DNA of 39,045 nucleotides. It comes from Guillardia theta CCMP2712 (lineage: Eukaryota > Cryptophyceae > Pyrenomonadales > Geminigeraceae). The notes beneath the pieces are model-generated. The model was not told the DNA's origin. It did not search any database and saw only the letters and a list, made by a program, of their open reading frames with translations. The DNA is taken from NCBI RefSeq assembly GCF_000315625.1, contig NW_005434568.1, positions 218,360-257,404 on the forward strand, in the 5' to 3' direction. This document shows, in pieces, positions 10,784-22,200 of the stretch. The position numbers and the translations under genes are program-made. How positions within the stretch are numbered: the stretch's first letter is position 1; every line of letters starts with the position of its first letter.

Positions 10784-11877
10784 TTACACAAACGGCACGA
10801 TATCTCGAATGCGTGCGACAAAGGCTTGTCTTGTCCAGAAGCTTTGAGATGCCATCTTGACATTGTGCACCATTGCATTCCTGATAGAACGAATAAGAGA
10901 AACAGAGATGGAAAGCAAGCAAGCATAGTAAGTTACCTGTTTTCTGATGTGCATTCTTCTCCGCTGCAAACTGTATCCTTGAGATTCTTGACAAAACTGG
11001 TCTGCAGTACGAAGATCGCATGTCTGCAATCAACTCTTTCTCCTGCGAATTCAAATTCGGAATTCTCAAACGCGTCCTCGAGGTTGTAGAGGCTCTCGAA
11101 AGGAGCGCGATCCGCTTCGTGCAAGACGACAACACACCTGGGATGCTGAAGCAAGTGCTTGAAGACCGCTTCCCGAACGTCATCCCAGTCAGTCAAGTTT
11201 CTTCCTAGATGCAGAACAGCTGGATAAGGATGTCCAAGCACGAAGTCAATGACAACACTCTCCATCTTGCTGTATTCTGCTGGGTTGCCAGCGAAATGCA
11301 GCACAAGTGCTTTCTCCACAACATTTGACTGCATCTTTCGGACATTTCGATCCAGAACTTCAGTCATGATTGCTTTTGCGACTGCTTGATGACCCGGAAA
11401 CACCTTCTCCAGCATCGCCTGCAAGTTAGCTCGGCTCTTCTTCCTGTCATCCAAGCCACTGGACATGTGCCGAGACATTCTCTTCGAACCTCCTGAATGT
11501 CCATCATCGTTGAGATGGGAATGGAAGTAGTAGCCTAGGAAGCCAATGACTAACAAAAGAGCGAGCGGTAATAGCATTGAGCTCTTTGTCGAAGAAAAGT
11601 CCACTTGCAGTTTCTCTGCATCTCGGTTACCTTGAATCGCGTGACTCTTTGCCCGTGCCTTCGTGTCCTTTGCATCGCGACTGGACCGCTTGTTGTCAAG
11701 TCTAGAAGGCCGTGGAGGCATGTCGTCCAATGGTGCAGAATCATCGCTGTTGGAGGAGCTTTGGCTCTTGTCATAAGCTTCATCTACCTTTGTTTGCCGG
11801 GTGATTCTTGTTGCTTTCCCCCTCGTTCTGACCCCATGCTCAATATCGGGGGCAGCTTCCTTTGATTTTTTTGGCAT
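10784..11877 (-). CDS. Single-pass membrane protein, tentatively LAP1/torsin-like
   Basis: Two exons, 11877-10937 and 10880-10784, joined over a 56-nt intron (donor ACAG|GTAACT, acceptor CTATCAG|G). The 1038 nt close in frame (345 aa). I start at the ATG at 11877; an open frame extends a few codons upstream but begins with GTG. Residues 1-100 are basic and Ser/Asp/Lys-rich, as in a disordered nucleoplasmic or cytosolic tail. Residues about 101-119 are one hydrophobic segment (MLLPLALLLVIGFLGYYF). The C-terminal 200 residues alternate hydrophobic strands and helices (VVEKALVLHF, CVVVLHEADRAPFESL, HAIFVLQTSF) and end RIRDIVPFV. This layout and strand pattern recall the torsin-activating LAP1/LULL1 proteins, whose lumenal domain is a degenerate AAA+ fold. 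That is by analogy only; no Walker motif is visible. An unrelated type II membrane protein remains possible. Confidence 0.6.
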
Positions 11878-12204
11878 CAAAATCGTTTCTCGCACCTTGT
11901 TTTGAGCTCGTGTTTGTCCTGTTTCCTATCTCTTCTCTTCTCTTCCTGCTTTCACTTCCCCCGCAGCGACGTTCTTAGCATAACCTTGTTCAAAAAAATC
12001 CTTCCAACATGACGGTTACATCCTAACTCATGTCGGTTACATGTGACTGGGAAGATGCACTGGCACTGCACTCAGTGCCTGGCAAGTTGACCGTCCGACA
12101 TCCGAAGTTCAAGACTCACTGACTCACTGACTCGGATGATGAGTCACGTGGCTCGAGAACTTCGGAATGACTCTCAGGTCGGACTTCAAAGGGCCCATAT
12201 TCGC
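11878..12204. other. Upstream region of the membrane-protein gene
   Basis: No gene is seen. It should hold the promoter of the - strand gene that starts at 11877. It contains a short GACTCACT repeat (12113-12133) followed by TGAGTCA overlapping CACGTG (12141-12150). These are bZIP- and bHLH-type site words, but could be chance in sequence of this composition. Confidence 0.35.
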
Positions 12205-12415
12205 CATCGCCGATTGGGGATCATGCCAGTACATGCAGGGCCGCGAGCTTGCCAGCCGGTCCTCCCCGTCAAATCTGGTTTAAATCTGATTATACTGACG
12301 GCCCGGAGACTCGAGTCGCCGCGGCGAGAGGGTGAAGAGCTGTCACGAAGCCGCGTTATCCTAACAGTAGGACAGTTCAGGCCCTTGCATGGCTGTGGAG
12401 GTTGGATGCACATCT
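12205..12415 (+). pseudogene. Decayed internal relic of the telomere-element ORF
   Basis: Two blocks align to the N-terminal coding region of the 715-aa telomere-associated ORF (compare 28160-28315). The first, about 12209-12230, is GATCATGCCAGTACATGCAG against GATCATGCCAATACACGCAG. The second, about 12320-12412, shares GAGAGGGTGAAGAGCT, then ACGAAGC, GTTATCC, AACAG.AGGACAG and GGCTGTGGAGG. Small indels destroy the frame and about 85 bp between the blocks do not align. It is old compared with the members at 28 and 35 kb. It lies about 16 kb further from the chromosome end, with no telomere repeat next to it. Confidence 0.7.
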
Positions 12416-12690
12416 GAGAAGTGCAGTTGCGAGGAGGGCACCGCCGCAACACTCGGAAGAAGCCTGAGATGGAAGCCGCTTGATCGGAAGGAATGGCGCG
12501 GACGGCGTGGAGGCCCTACAAGCCCGGGGCCAGCACATGGTGTGTCGGATCGAACATGCATGGTGTTAGCATTCTTATCTAACAAGGTGTTAGTCTCCGT
12601 ATCGCTCTCTTATATCATGGGATTTGCTTGGTTGAGGTGTCTACTACATGGCTGGTTACTGCTGTATATTCCTGCTTGCGTAGATAGACT

Positions 12691-15600
12691 TCAGTCATCG
12701 CTGCTCTCCGTGTGCTTGTTTGAAACGATTGCACCGAACTTCGAGCAGAGGTCCAGCTGAAGGTGGTTCAGGGCCGACTGCACTTGCCCGCTGGGGAAGG
12801 CTGGTACGAGTGGAGTCACCTGCGCTGCTTGCTGATAAGTTTTGTAACGCTTTCTGCGCTCCAGGCTTGCGACAATCGCTTTCATGCTCAGAGCAAAGTG
12901 CTTCAAACCATGGCTTGTCCGATTTCCTATTTCTCTGGTTGTCCTCGACACGTCTTGAGGGTCCTTCCAGAGGTCATAGACGTAGGAGCTGATTGACTGT
13001 TTCAGCTCGAAGACAGGCATTGACCTCGAGTCCAGACAGAGCCCCCGTCTAGTGGTGAAACAGAGCTCGCTTACCGTTGCGACATCCTCCAAAGAATCTC
13101 CTCTCCCAGCCATCGCAACGAAACGAGAGCGAAGTATCACATTTGACGAAAGGTCCAAAAGGAATGCCTGCTCTCCCTCTGCCTGCCAGCGCAACCCAGA
13201 GATGGGCAGCACGTTATCTTCTCCCAACTCCCCCTCGTTCTGCTTGGCAAACATTTTCCAATGGTCAATTGCGCTGGATGTTGTTCTCCTAGCTCGTTGT
13301 TGGAAGATTCTCGCAATCTCGGGATGAAGAGGTGGCAAGAGAACTTGCAGGTTCGGTCAGAGGAGTTACTAACTGTCAGCGGAAAGCTGTTACACCTTGC
13401 CTTGCTTCTTCTTTGGCGACATCTCAGAAAGATATTCAGCTTTCCATCGTGGAAACTCCAAGACAGAGATGAGATAGCAGAAGATTGCAACAAGATCCTC
13501 CTGCACGCCCTCCGAGCTGTGCTGGCGTCCCTCACAGATGGCTTCGAAAAGTCCAGAGAATAGGATGCTTCCAACAGCAAAGTTTGCCGGCTCGAGATGG
13601 TAGAGCCCTGCAACAATGCTTGCCAAGTCATTAGGCGCTGCTGTTGACGTGAGAAGTCCTGCAACATGAAGGTGCTCGGCCATGAACGTCCAAGCGAAAA
13701 CATGCTGCTTGGTCATCAAGGTGGCTGCTTCAGCAGTCGAGGCAGTTGGACGCAGGGAGAGGAAGCGACCCTGCAGGCGCTGATCGATGGTTAAGAGCAA
13801 GTCGGCTTGAAGGACAAGGCTCTTGACCTGAGCGAAGGAATGCAAGGAGGATGCAGATGTCGCGCTCACTCACTCCCGCTCCCTGAGCAAAGGAGGTTGA
13901 CGTGCTGCTTGCATCGAGATGAGGAGGAGCGAGCTGGAGGCTATGGGCGGGAAGCTAGAGGAGGCGGAGCACAGATTGCGCTGGAGACGCTGAGGCTGTA
14001 TGGATTTCAGCTACGATATTGTTGTCAAATGGGAGGAATCGCTCGGAGGAGTGGAGCAACCAACACCGAATTATTCGATTCAAGAATTAAAACGTTCATC
14101 ACGAATATTCTCACGTCTCAAGTGCACCACTATCTGCCACCTTGCACTGTTGACCATAGAATGGCATTGTCTGACTTCCAATCTCCACAATCATGAGCAC
14201 CCTTTTGCGCAGGATCTTCTCCACCATCCTTTCATCTACAGAATCTTCGCCTTGCTTTCTCTTGTTTGTTGGTCGGCGGAACGTAGACGCGGTCCAGGTT
14301 TGTTTACCTTTCCTTTCAAGATGCAGCACCAGCCACTCGGTGCCATCATACCTCGAGTTCATAAAAATTTCAATGTTAAATGACATCTCGGCAACCATGA
14401 ATACGTTGACGTCCAGGTTATGTGAAAGCAGACCTGTGATATAGTTGGACGACGTATTCTGCACAAGAGAATTGGCCGAACGATTCTTGAATTCTGCTCC
14501 TCCTCTCCACATGCTTGGGAAGGAAGCTGGCCCAGCGAAAGTACCGTCCCTGCCTTCCTTATCCTTGTTACGCGCGTAGGAGCCCAAGACTGCCGAAAGG
14601 GAATGCTCAATCTCGCTCTCCCTTACAGGGACCAGATTGCACATGCACGATGTCAGCATCTCAACGAAGCTTTCTTTGTTTGCAACAGAAGCAAGAATAT
14701 CATCCACTTTCCTCTCGTCTTTCATACCGCAATGAAAAGCGAAGTTCTTCAAGAGATCCTGAGGGGGAGACCAGCTGCTGATCATTATAACTACTGCCCC
14801 AAACGACTCTAGCAGATTCCCATCTCGCTTGCACGCATCCCTGCTCAGAGAATCTTGCCCGATCCTCTGATCCAACTGAATCTTCTGCAAGACCTGAAGT
14901 GCTGATGCATGAGAGAAAGGATTGCCCCCTCCCACACAAGCAACTGTCGTGATTGGATCAAGAACTGCAGAAGTGAACCTCGATGTCAGCTCTGAAAGAA
15001 AAGTACCCTTCAGCGCAGGCTTCCCGTCCTTAAGTTCGAGTAGAACGGTTGCCTGCTCACTATTTCGGGGTGGCGGATCATTGCCCCATACATTCAAAAG
15101 AGCAAACCCCTGGGAGATGTGCAACTGAGAAAGAGGTTCACGCGCAGCAATCTGAAACATGCAGTAGATAGACTCTTGTCTCAATCTTGGTTTTGCCGTA
15201 GCGATCAACTGCCTCAGCCTTTCCGAGACACTTTGTATAAGCATGTGTGGTTTGGCTTCTTCTGACACTTGGCCAAGCTCGCCCAAGAAAAGGGAGCAAA
15301 TCCATGGGTTTACGTGGTCCAGTAACTCGGGTACCTGTGCCTCTCCGAAAATCCTATTCATGACCTCTTCAGAAGCATCTGAGGGCAGGATATATGGAGG
15401 CAGCGAGCGATGTGTGAAGCAGTACATTCTTCGAACCTTATCCCGAGTGTATTGAGAGCTTTGGGAGACCTTGCCGAAATTCATGACCATTGTGTTCGTG
15501 CCCAACAGGATGCAGTTAATTCTTGAGTTGATCAATATTCTCCTCAACAGAACAATCTTCGCAATCACTGAGAATATGCACGTTTCTTCATGCTGAGGAG

Positions 15601-16969
15601 GAATCACCTCATCCACGAGTACCCAGCGTCGTCTTTTCCAATTCTGAGCGTCTTTTACAGATACCGGAGCCCAGGTAGTCTCCTCGGCCCACAGGAAGGC
15701 GAGGACCCCCAGCACATGCCATTTCCTTCCATCCGTAGCGAAATCAATTTCCAAAACATCCAAAGGAGCAGTCCCCTGAGATCCGGCATGACGCTTTGCC
15801 AACAAACAAAGATCGCACTCCATCGCTTTGTTCATCAGTTGCGTGATCTGTTGTACTGGATTGTAAATATCTTGCACTGCCTCTAGCCTCTGCGAAGGAT
15901 TGAAGAGAAAATAGATGCTTACATCTGCATTCCGGACAAAAAAATCAACGGCGCTAAGTGACTTACCACACCCAGAGCAAGCCTCAATCATGCACAAGTA
16001 AGGATCTTGATCAAGTTTGGCCTTCTCAACTATTCGGTCTATCGGGTTCAAGCTGCTGAATTTCTCGCTGGGTCGCACCCGTGAGGATCCCGAATTCCAT
16101 GCAAAGTCAAGAGAGGCGTGAATGATTTCCTTCAACTGTGTCAAAACCTCATTCAAATCGATGCTTTTGGCGATATTGTTCAAAACTAGCAATCAAATGA
16201 GAACAAAGCATTCGGGCTGGCGTAAAGACTCACCTGAAAGAAACTTTTCTTCTCCTCCATCTGATCGATGCGAAATCAGTGCATAAGATGCAATATTGTA
16301 TTCTCTGGTGCAACGAGCAACATCATTCGGTCCTGCCTTTGCCAGCGACGCTTTCGCAGTTGCAACTGACAATTCGAGCTTTGCCTCCGTGCATCTATAA
16401 TTAGCCTCCGCCTTCTTCTTCTCGTCTCCTTCGAGCCTGGCCAGTTCAAGCTCTGTATTCCTCACATCCACAAGAGCCTCCGCTTTCTTCGTGTCTAGTT
16501 CAAGCTCTGCATTCCTCACATCCACAAGAGCCTCCGCTTTCTTCTTTTCGTCTCCTTCGAGCCTGGCCAGTTCAAGCTCTGCATTCCTCACATCCACAAG
16601 AGCCTCCGCTTTCTTCTTTTCGTCTCCTTCGAGCCTGGCCAGTTCAAGCTCTGCATTCCTCACTTTCACAAGAGCCGTTGCTTCCCCCATCTTATCCCCT
16701 TTGATCCCGGCCAAGTCACACTCTTCCTGCCAGACCTGCTTACGTGCTTCCACCCTCTTCTTTTCGTCTCCTTCGAGCCTGGCAACAGCAAGCTTGGCAG
16801 ACAAGAGCTTCATATTAGCCTCTGCTGTCCTTCTTATATCCCCGCTCAGCTCAGCCTGATCAAGCTCTGCTTCCCTCACCGCTACCAAATCCCGTGCTGC
16901 TTTCTTCTCCGCACCCTTGGTGAGAAGCTCCTGCCTTGCCTGTTCGGCAAGGCCTGATGTTTGTTCCAT
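12691..16969 (-). CDS. Coiled-coil P-loop NTPase, Crinkler/RHS-like, copy A
   Basis: Proposed exons: 16969-16234, 16185-14141, 13954-13874, 13827-13396, 13317-12691 (3921 nt, 1306 aa). The 48-nt first intron (CAG|GTGAGT..TTGCTAG) and the 46-nt third intron (GTGAGT..GCTCAG) are convincing. The second (186 nt) and fourth (78 nt, acceptor CGAG) are uncertain, so the last exons could belong to a separate gene. The ATG at 16969 follows an acceptor-like TTTGTAG. Residues 1-200 are a charged coiled coil with 24-residue tandem repeats of the type ARLEGDEKKKAEALVDVRN. A P-loop domain follows: Walker A ACSGCGKS at about 314-321, Walker B VLVDE at about 434-438, and a sensor-1-like ILLGTNT near 476. The N-to-C layout and recent duplication near a chromosome end resemble eukaryotic Crinkler/RHS ATPases. 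I see no clear nuclease domain, and function is unknown. Confidence 0.6.
16430..16720 (-). repeat. Tandem coding repeat in the coiled coil (copy A)
   Basis: On the - strand a 72-bp unit encodes xRNAELELARLEGDEKKKAEALVDV. Read from the N-terminus there are several units; one is shortened to ELELDTKKAEAL by an internal in-frame deletion. The matching part of copy B (23040-23220) has a different number and order of units. This is the main structural difference between the two duplicates. Confidence 0.85.
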
Positions 16970-16978
16970 CGCTATCAC

Positions 16979-17657
16979 CTACAAACCAAGAGAGGATGGT
17001 GAGATAGAGAGGATACCTGCGGGCAACTAATGATATTGGGTACACTTTTTCCGAACTCTCATCTTTTGGGTAAATTTTACAACTAATTTTAAGATATGAA
17101 AAGAACCGGTCATATTCCACTCTATACTACCCGTGTAAAACCAGCCGTTCCGTTTCACAAACAAGGGACCACCCGTCATCTTGACTAGAAGTGAAAGGGT
17201 GAAATAAAAATATTGTATAAAAAAGCTGACAACATACAAATACATATAAACATCCCAATACCTGATACCCAGTAGTAAAACTATACAGCACGAGTGGGTC
17301 AAAAACGGGGAGCAGATAGGGGTGGGCAACTTTATCCCACATCCCCTCATTGACCGGGCCCAGACCAACTTTCTGCCCACGGGGGAGGAACTCCAATAAA
17401 AGGGTCTTGTACCGGTATTTTTGTATGATATTTTGGGGGTACCTTTTCAGGAGGGGGTGGGTTAGTTTGCAGGAAATCGCATTGGCAGCAAGGCGGCGAC
17501 CAGGTTTAAGGATGATTTACTCAGCCTGTGCAATGATGACAATCGTGAAACCACCATAGCCTTTCAGAAAATTGTAAAATCTATATCATGGTATCAATCA
17601 TTTGAATGGCATCGTAGCAGTGTTTAATGTTTTCCACAATACGTATCTCTTTTTTTT
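16979..17657. other. Gene-poor stretch at the end of copy A
   Basis: Up to about 17380 this is duplicated almost exactly at 23530-23925, so it belongs to the duplicated block, presumably as the upstream region of the P-loop gene. From 17381 to 17657 the sequence is unique and contains no supported ORF. Short open frames on the - strand (17027-17380, 17127-17396) overlap each other and have no recognisable motif. Confidence 0.55.
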
Positions 17658-19122
17658 CTACTTGCAGCCAGCAATGCTACGCAATCCCCGGAACCGTTGC
17701 ATATTTCCTGTTAATCCTTCATCCCATTGCCCTGATTTAGCATGTACTCGCTTTCGATTGTTCTTCTGCGTACTATTGTGTGGCTCCACATCATTATCAG
17801 ATCCATCCCGTGCATTGAAAGCTTCACGGTCGTGCGGTTTGCTCAGGACAATTCGCTTCTTCGAATGCTCGTATACAAAAGGCAGGTTTGGATCCACCTT
17901 TTTAGATAATTATATGCATGCCTGATTGAATTTTCTCAGAAAATCCTTCTTGTTCAGATGGCCGATCAAGGACCACAGATTCTCTACACTATCCGTGCAG
18001 AGAGTTCGTGAATTGAAGTCATAGTCTCTATCACCCAGCGTATGATTCTTATCCCTCACATACTGTTGTACTTGCAGATGAGTATCAATTGCAACTATGA
18101 AGCCTTCAAATGTTACAGATGATAGTCCCTTGACATGTTTTTGGCTGACACTGGTCCAGTCGATGCCTTCCAATAGCCATTTTCGACCCTCTTGAACGAG
18201 ACGTATCCTCTCTGAAACTTTCAGCCCTCTTTCATCGAATGCTTTGTGCAGGCCAGACATAGCCTCTGCCATTCTTGCTGTCGCTTCATGTCCTTCTGCC
18301 TTTAGTAGACTGATGGCCTTGTCACTGAACATCTTCAGCATGATATCCACCGATTGTGGATCGGCGGTCCCGTCGACTTCCATCTGAGTCATCCAAGCAG
18401 GATTCTTCTTGGCGATATCACTGTAAGCTTTATGCCATATCTGGGCTTCCAAAGTAATCGTGTATAGTAGTTTACAATGAATTCAAATTCTCGAAGTGAG
18501 CAGTAGACCATTCTTCCATGCGAGAAAGAAGGTTTCGATTCTTCCTGTGAATGTTGCCAATACGTGTACGAAGTCGATTCAAGTGCTCATAAATGGCCTT
18601 TGTGCCTCCATGTGATTTGCCAGATGCTTGTTGTTCGAAAACCTGTGTGTAGTGCTGGAGAAAACATCTCGAAAATCCTTCTGATGTAGGCCCATAGACA
18701 TCCCCGAGGACCTTTAGTTTGTTCTGGACTTCATACAAGGATACAGAACGAAGACTCCGCTTGAGGTAATGGGTCGCTGAAGCTAAAAGATTCTCGTCTT
18801 CACACTCCACAGATAAAGTTCAATGGCCATGGCATTGCAAGAAATCCAACAGCTTGAAAACCAAGGCATCATCCCATTGAGAGAGCAGGATCTGCTCAAG
18901 ATCATTGCAATCCTTGTTTTTTTTCAACCTTGCAACACAAGTTGTGCACATAGACACACCATGCCACTTTCGAATGCTGGTCATTTCTCGTCGTCTGTGG
19001 CATGATGAGCATATTTTCTTCGCTGGAGGCCTCGGCCTGCCCATGGTGTGGGACAACATAGCTTTGCCCGCCAAAAATTTGATTTGAATTTTCTCGTGAC
19101 ACCCTGCCATGGCATGCAGCAC
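17658..19122 (-). pseudogene. Broken gene, possibly a P-element/THAP-like DNA transposase
   Basis: Four open segments follow each other on the - strand: 19122-18820, 18810-18472, 18452-17910, 17897-17658. The first two share a frame and are split only by one TGA (18820); the last two share another frame and are split by a TAA (17910); a frameshift lies between the pairs. The N-terminal segment has two CxxC pairs (CSSC and CTTC, 28 residues apart), like a zinc finger, after a basic patch. The third segment ends in TLCTDSVENLWSLIGHLNKK, which resembles the C-terminal SQDxxExFF..IR motif of P-element/THAP9 transposases. I cannot find intact splice sites that repair the breaks. Family call is weak. 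An undescribed zinc-finger gene with stop-carrying introns is the alternative. Confidence 0.45.
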
Positions 19123-19250
19123 CCCCTAAATCCCCCGCCATAGTGCCCCGAACGCTCTGCATGGAGGCGCGATGAGGAAAGGAGGGGGGGTATTTAACTA
19201 AATATTTGTACCAGTTAATTCCCACACTAGGGGTTGGCCCGTCTGTCAGA

Positions 19251-19294
19251 ATCCTGCCGTACGGTATCGGCAATCTTGAATATCAAGTTGTATC
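19251..19294 (+). repeat. 44-bp direct repeat, left of copy B
   Basis: Starts ATCCTGCCGTACGG and ends CAAGTTGTATC. It is identical to 24095-24138, so the pair encloses copy B almost exactly. It contains a short palindrome CTTGA-ATA-TCAAG. No such sequence flanks copy A, apart from the shared last bases GTATCGCTCTC at 12598. Confidence 0.9.
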
Positions 19295-22200
19295 GCTCTC
19301 TGGATTTTCTTGGTTGAGGTGTATACTACAGTCACTAGTAGCGTAAAACGTAGCTGGTTACTGCTGTTTATTCCCGCTTGAGCAGATAGAATTCAGTCAT
19401 CGCTGCTCTGCGTTTGCATGTTTGAAAAGATTGCACCGAACTTCGAGCACAGGTCCAGCTGAAGGTGGTTCCGAAGTTCAGGGCCGTCCAGGCTTGCGAC
19501 AATCGCTTTCATGCTCAGAGCAAAGTGCTTCAAACCATGGCTTGTCCGATTTCCTATTTCTCTGGTTGTCCTCGACACGTCTTGAGGGTCCTTCCAGAGG
19601 TCATAGACGTAGGAGCTGATTGACTGTTTCAGCTCGAAGACAGGCATTGACCTCGAGTCCAGACAGAGCCCCCGTCTAGTGGTGAAACAGAGCTCGCTTA
19701 CCGTTGCGACATCCTCCAAAGAATCTCCTCTCCCAGCCATCGCAACGAAACGAGAGCGAAGTATCACATTTGACGAAAGGTCCAAAAGGAATGCCTGCTC
19801 TCCCTCTGCCTGCCAGCGCAACCCAGAGATGGGCAGCACGTTATCTTCTCCCAACTCCCCCTCGTTCTGCTTGGCAAACATTTTCCAATGGTCAATTGCG
19901 CTGGATGTTGTTCTCCTAGCTCGTTGTTGGAAGATTCTCGCAATCTCGGGATGAAGAGGTGGCAAGAGAACTTGCAGGTTCGGTCAGAGGAGTTACTAAC
20001 TGTCAGCGGAAAGCTGTTACACCTTGCCTTGCTTCTTCTTTGGCGACATCTCAGAAAGATATTCAGCTTTCCATCGTGGAAACTCCAAGACAGAGATGAG
20101 ATAGCAGAAGATTGCAACAAGATCCTCCTGCACGCCCTCCGAGCTGTGCTGGCGTCCCTCACAGATGGCTTCGAAAAGTCCAGAGAATAGGATGCTTCCA
20201 ACAGCAAAGTTTGCCGGCTCGAGATGGTAGAGCCCTGCAACAATGCTTGCCAAGTCATTAGGCGCTGCTGTTGACGTGAGAAGTCCTGCAACATGAAGGT
20301 GCTCGGCCATGAACGTCCAAGCGAAAACATGCTGCTTGGTCATCAAGGTGGCTGCTTCAGCAGTCGAGGCAGTTGGACGCAGGGAGAGGAAGCGACCCTG
20401 CAGGCGCTGATCGATGGTTAAGAGCAAGTCGGCTTGAAGGACAAGGCTCTTGACCTGAGCGAAGGAATGCAAGGAGGATGCAGATGTCGCGCTCACTCAC
20501 TCCCGCTCCCTGAGCAAAGGAGGTTGACGTGCTGCTTGCATCGAGATGAGGAGGAGCGAGCTGGAGGCTATGGGCGGGAAGCTAGAGGAGGCGGAGCACA
20601 GATTGCGCTGGAGACGCTGAGGCTGTATGGATTTCAGCTACGATATTGTTGTCAAGTGGGAGGAATCGCTCGGAGGAGTGGAGCAACCAACACCGAATTA
20701 TTCGATTCAAGAATTAAAACGTTCATCACGAATATTCTCACGTCTCAAGTGCACCACTATCTGCCACCTTGCACTGTTGACCATAGAATGGCATTGTCTG
20801 ACTTCCAATCTCCACAATCATGAGCACCCTTTTGCGCAGGATCTTCTCCACCATCCTTTCATCTACAGAATCTTCGCCTTGCTTTCTCTTGTTTGTTGGT
20901 CGGCGGAACGTAGACGCGGTCCAGGTTTGTTTACCTTTCCTTTCAAGATGCAGCACCAGCCACTCGGTGCCATCATACCTCGAGTTCATAAAAATTTCAA
21001 TGTTAAATGACATCTCGGCAACCATGAATACGTTGACGTCCAGGTTATGTGAAAGCAGACCTGTGATATAGTTGGACGACGTATTCTGCACAAGAGAATT
21101 GGCCGAACGATTCTTGAATTCTGCTCCTCCTCTCCACATGCTTGGGAAGGAAGCTGGCCCAGCGAAAGTACCGTCCCTGCCTTCCTTATCCTTGTTACGC
21201 GCGTAGGAGCCCAAGACTGCCGAAAGGGAATGCTCAATCTCGCTCTCCCTTACAGGGACCAGATTGCACATGCACGATGTCAGCATCTCAACGAAGCTTT
21301 CTTTGTTTGCAACAGAAGCAAGAATATCATCCACTTTCCTCTCGTCTTTCATACCGCAATGAAAAGCGAAGTTCTTCAAGAGATCCTGAGGGGGAGACCA
21401 GCTGCTGATCATTATAACTACTGCCCCAAACGACTCTAGCAGATTCCCATCTCGCTTGCACGCATCCCTGCTCAGAGAATCTTGCCCGATCCTCTGATCC
21501 AACTGAATCTTCTGCAAGACCTGAAGTGCTGATGCATGAGAGAAAGGATTGCCCCCTCCCACACAAGCAACTGTCGTGATTGGATCAAGAACTGCAGAAG
21601 TGAACCTCGATGTCAGCTCTGAAAGAAAAGTACCCTTCAGCGCAGGCTTCCCGTCCTTAAGTTCGAGTAGAACGGTTGCCTGCTCACTATTTCGGGGTGG
21701 CGGATCATTGCCCCATACATTCAAAAGAGCAAACCCCTGGGAGATGTGCAACTGAGAAAGAGGTTCACGCGCAGCAATCTGAAACATGCAGTAGATAGAC
21801 TCTTGTCTCAATCTTGGTTTTGCCGTAGCGATCAACTGCCTCAGCCTTTCCGAGACACTTTGTATAAGCATGTGTGGTTTGGCTTCTTCTGACACTTGGC
21901 CAAGCTCGCCCAAGAAAAGGGAGCAAATCCATGGGTTTACGTGGTCCAGTAACTCGGGTACCTGTGCCTCTCCGAAAATCCTATTCATGACCTCTTCAGA
22001 AGCATCTGAGGGCAGGATATATGGAGGCAGCGAGCGATGTGTGAAGCAGTACATTCTTCGAACCTTATCCCGAGTGTATTGAGAGCTTTGGGAGACCTTG
22101 CCGAAATTCATGACCATTGTGTTCGTGCCCAACAGGATGCAGTTAATTCTTGAGTTGATCAATATTCTCCTCAACAGAACAATCTTCGCAATCACTGAGA

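Larger units (their letters stand above)
12599..17380. repeat. Segmental duplication, copy A
   Basis: Matches copy B (about 19292-23926) in the same orientation. Between about 12860 and 16440 the copies are at a constant offset of 6627 bp and I noticed only one substitution (14031 versus 20658). The first about 250 bp are much more diverged and carry indels, and the coiled-coil section (16440-16700) differs by net 79 bp. Identity ends on the right just after TTTCTGCCC. The block carries one large - strand gene. Confidence 0.9.

Noticed and set aside
12113-12150. GACTCACT repeat with TGAGTCA/CACGTG as promoter elements
   Set aside because: Words are short and partly from a simple repeat; no transcript start to relate them to. 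Noted only in the region entry.
13807-14383. Overlapping + strand ORFs at the end of the NTPase gene (repeated at 20434-21010)
   Set aside because: Antisense to likely exons and introns of the - strand gene; no motif. The short charged frame starting near 13919 is also antisense.
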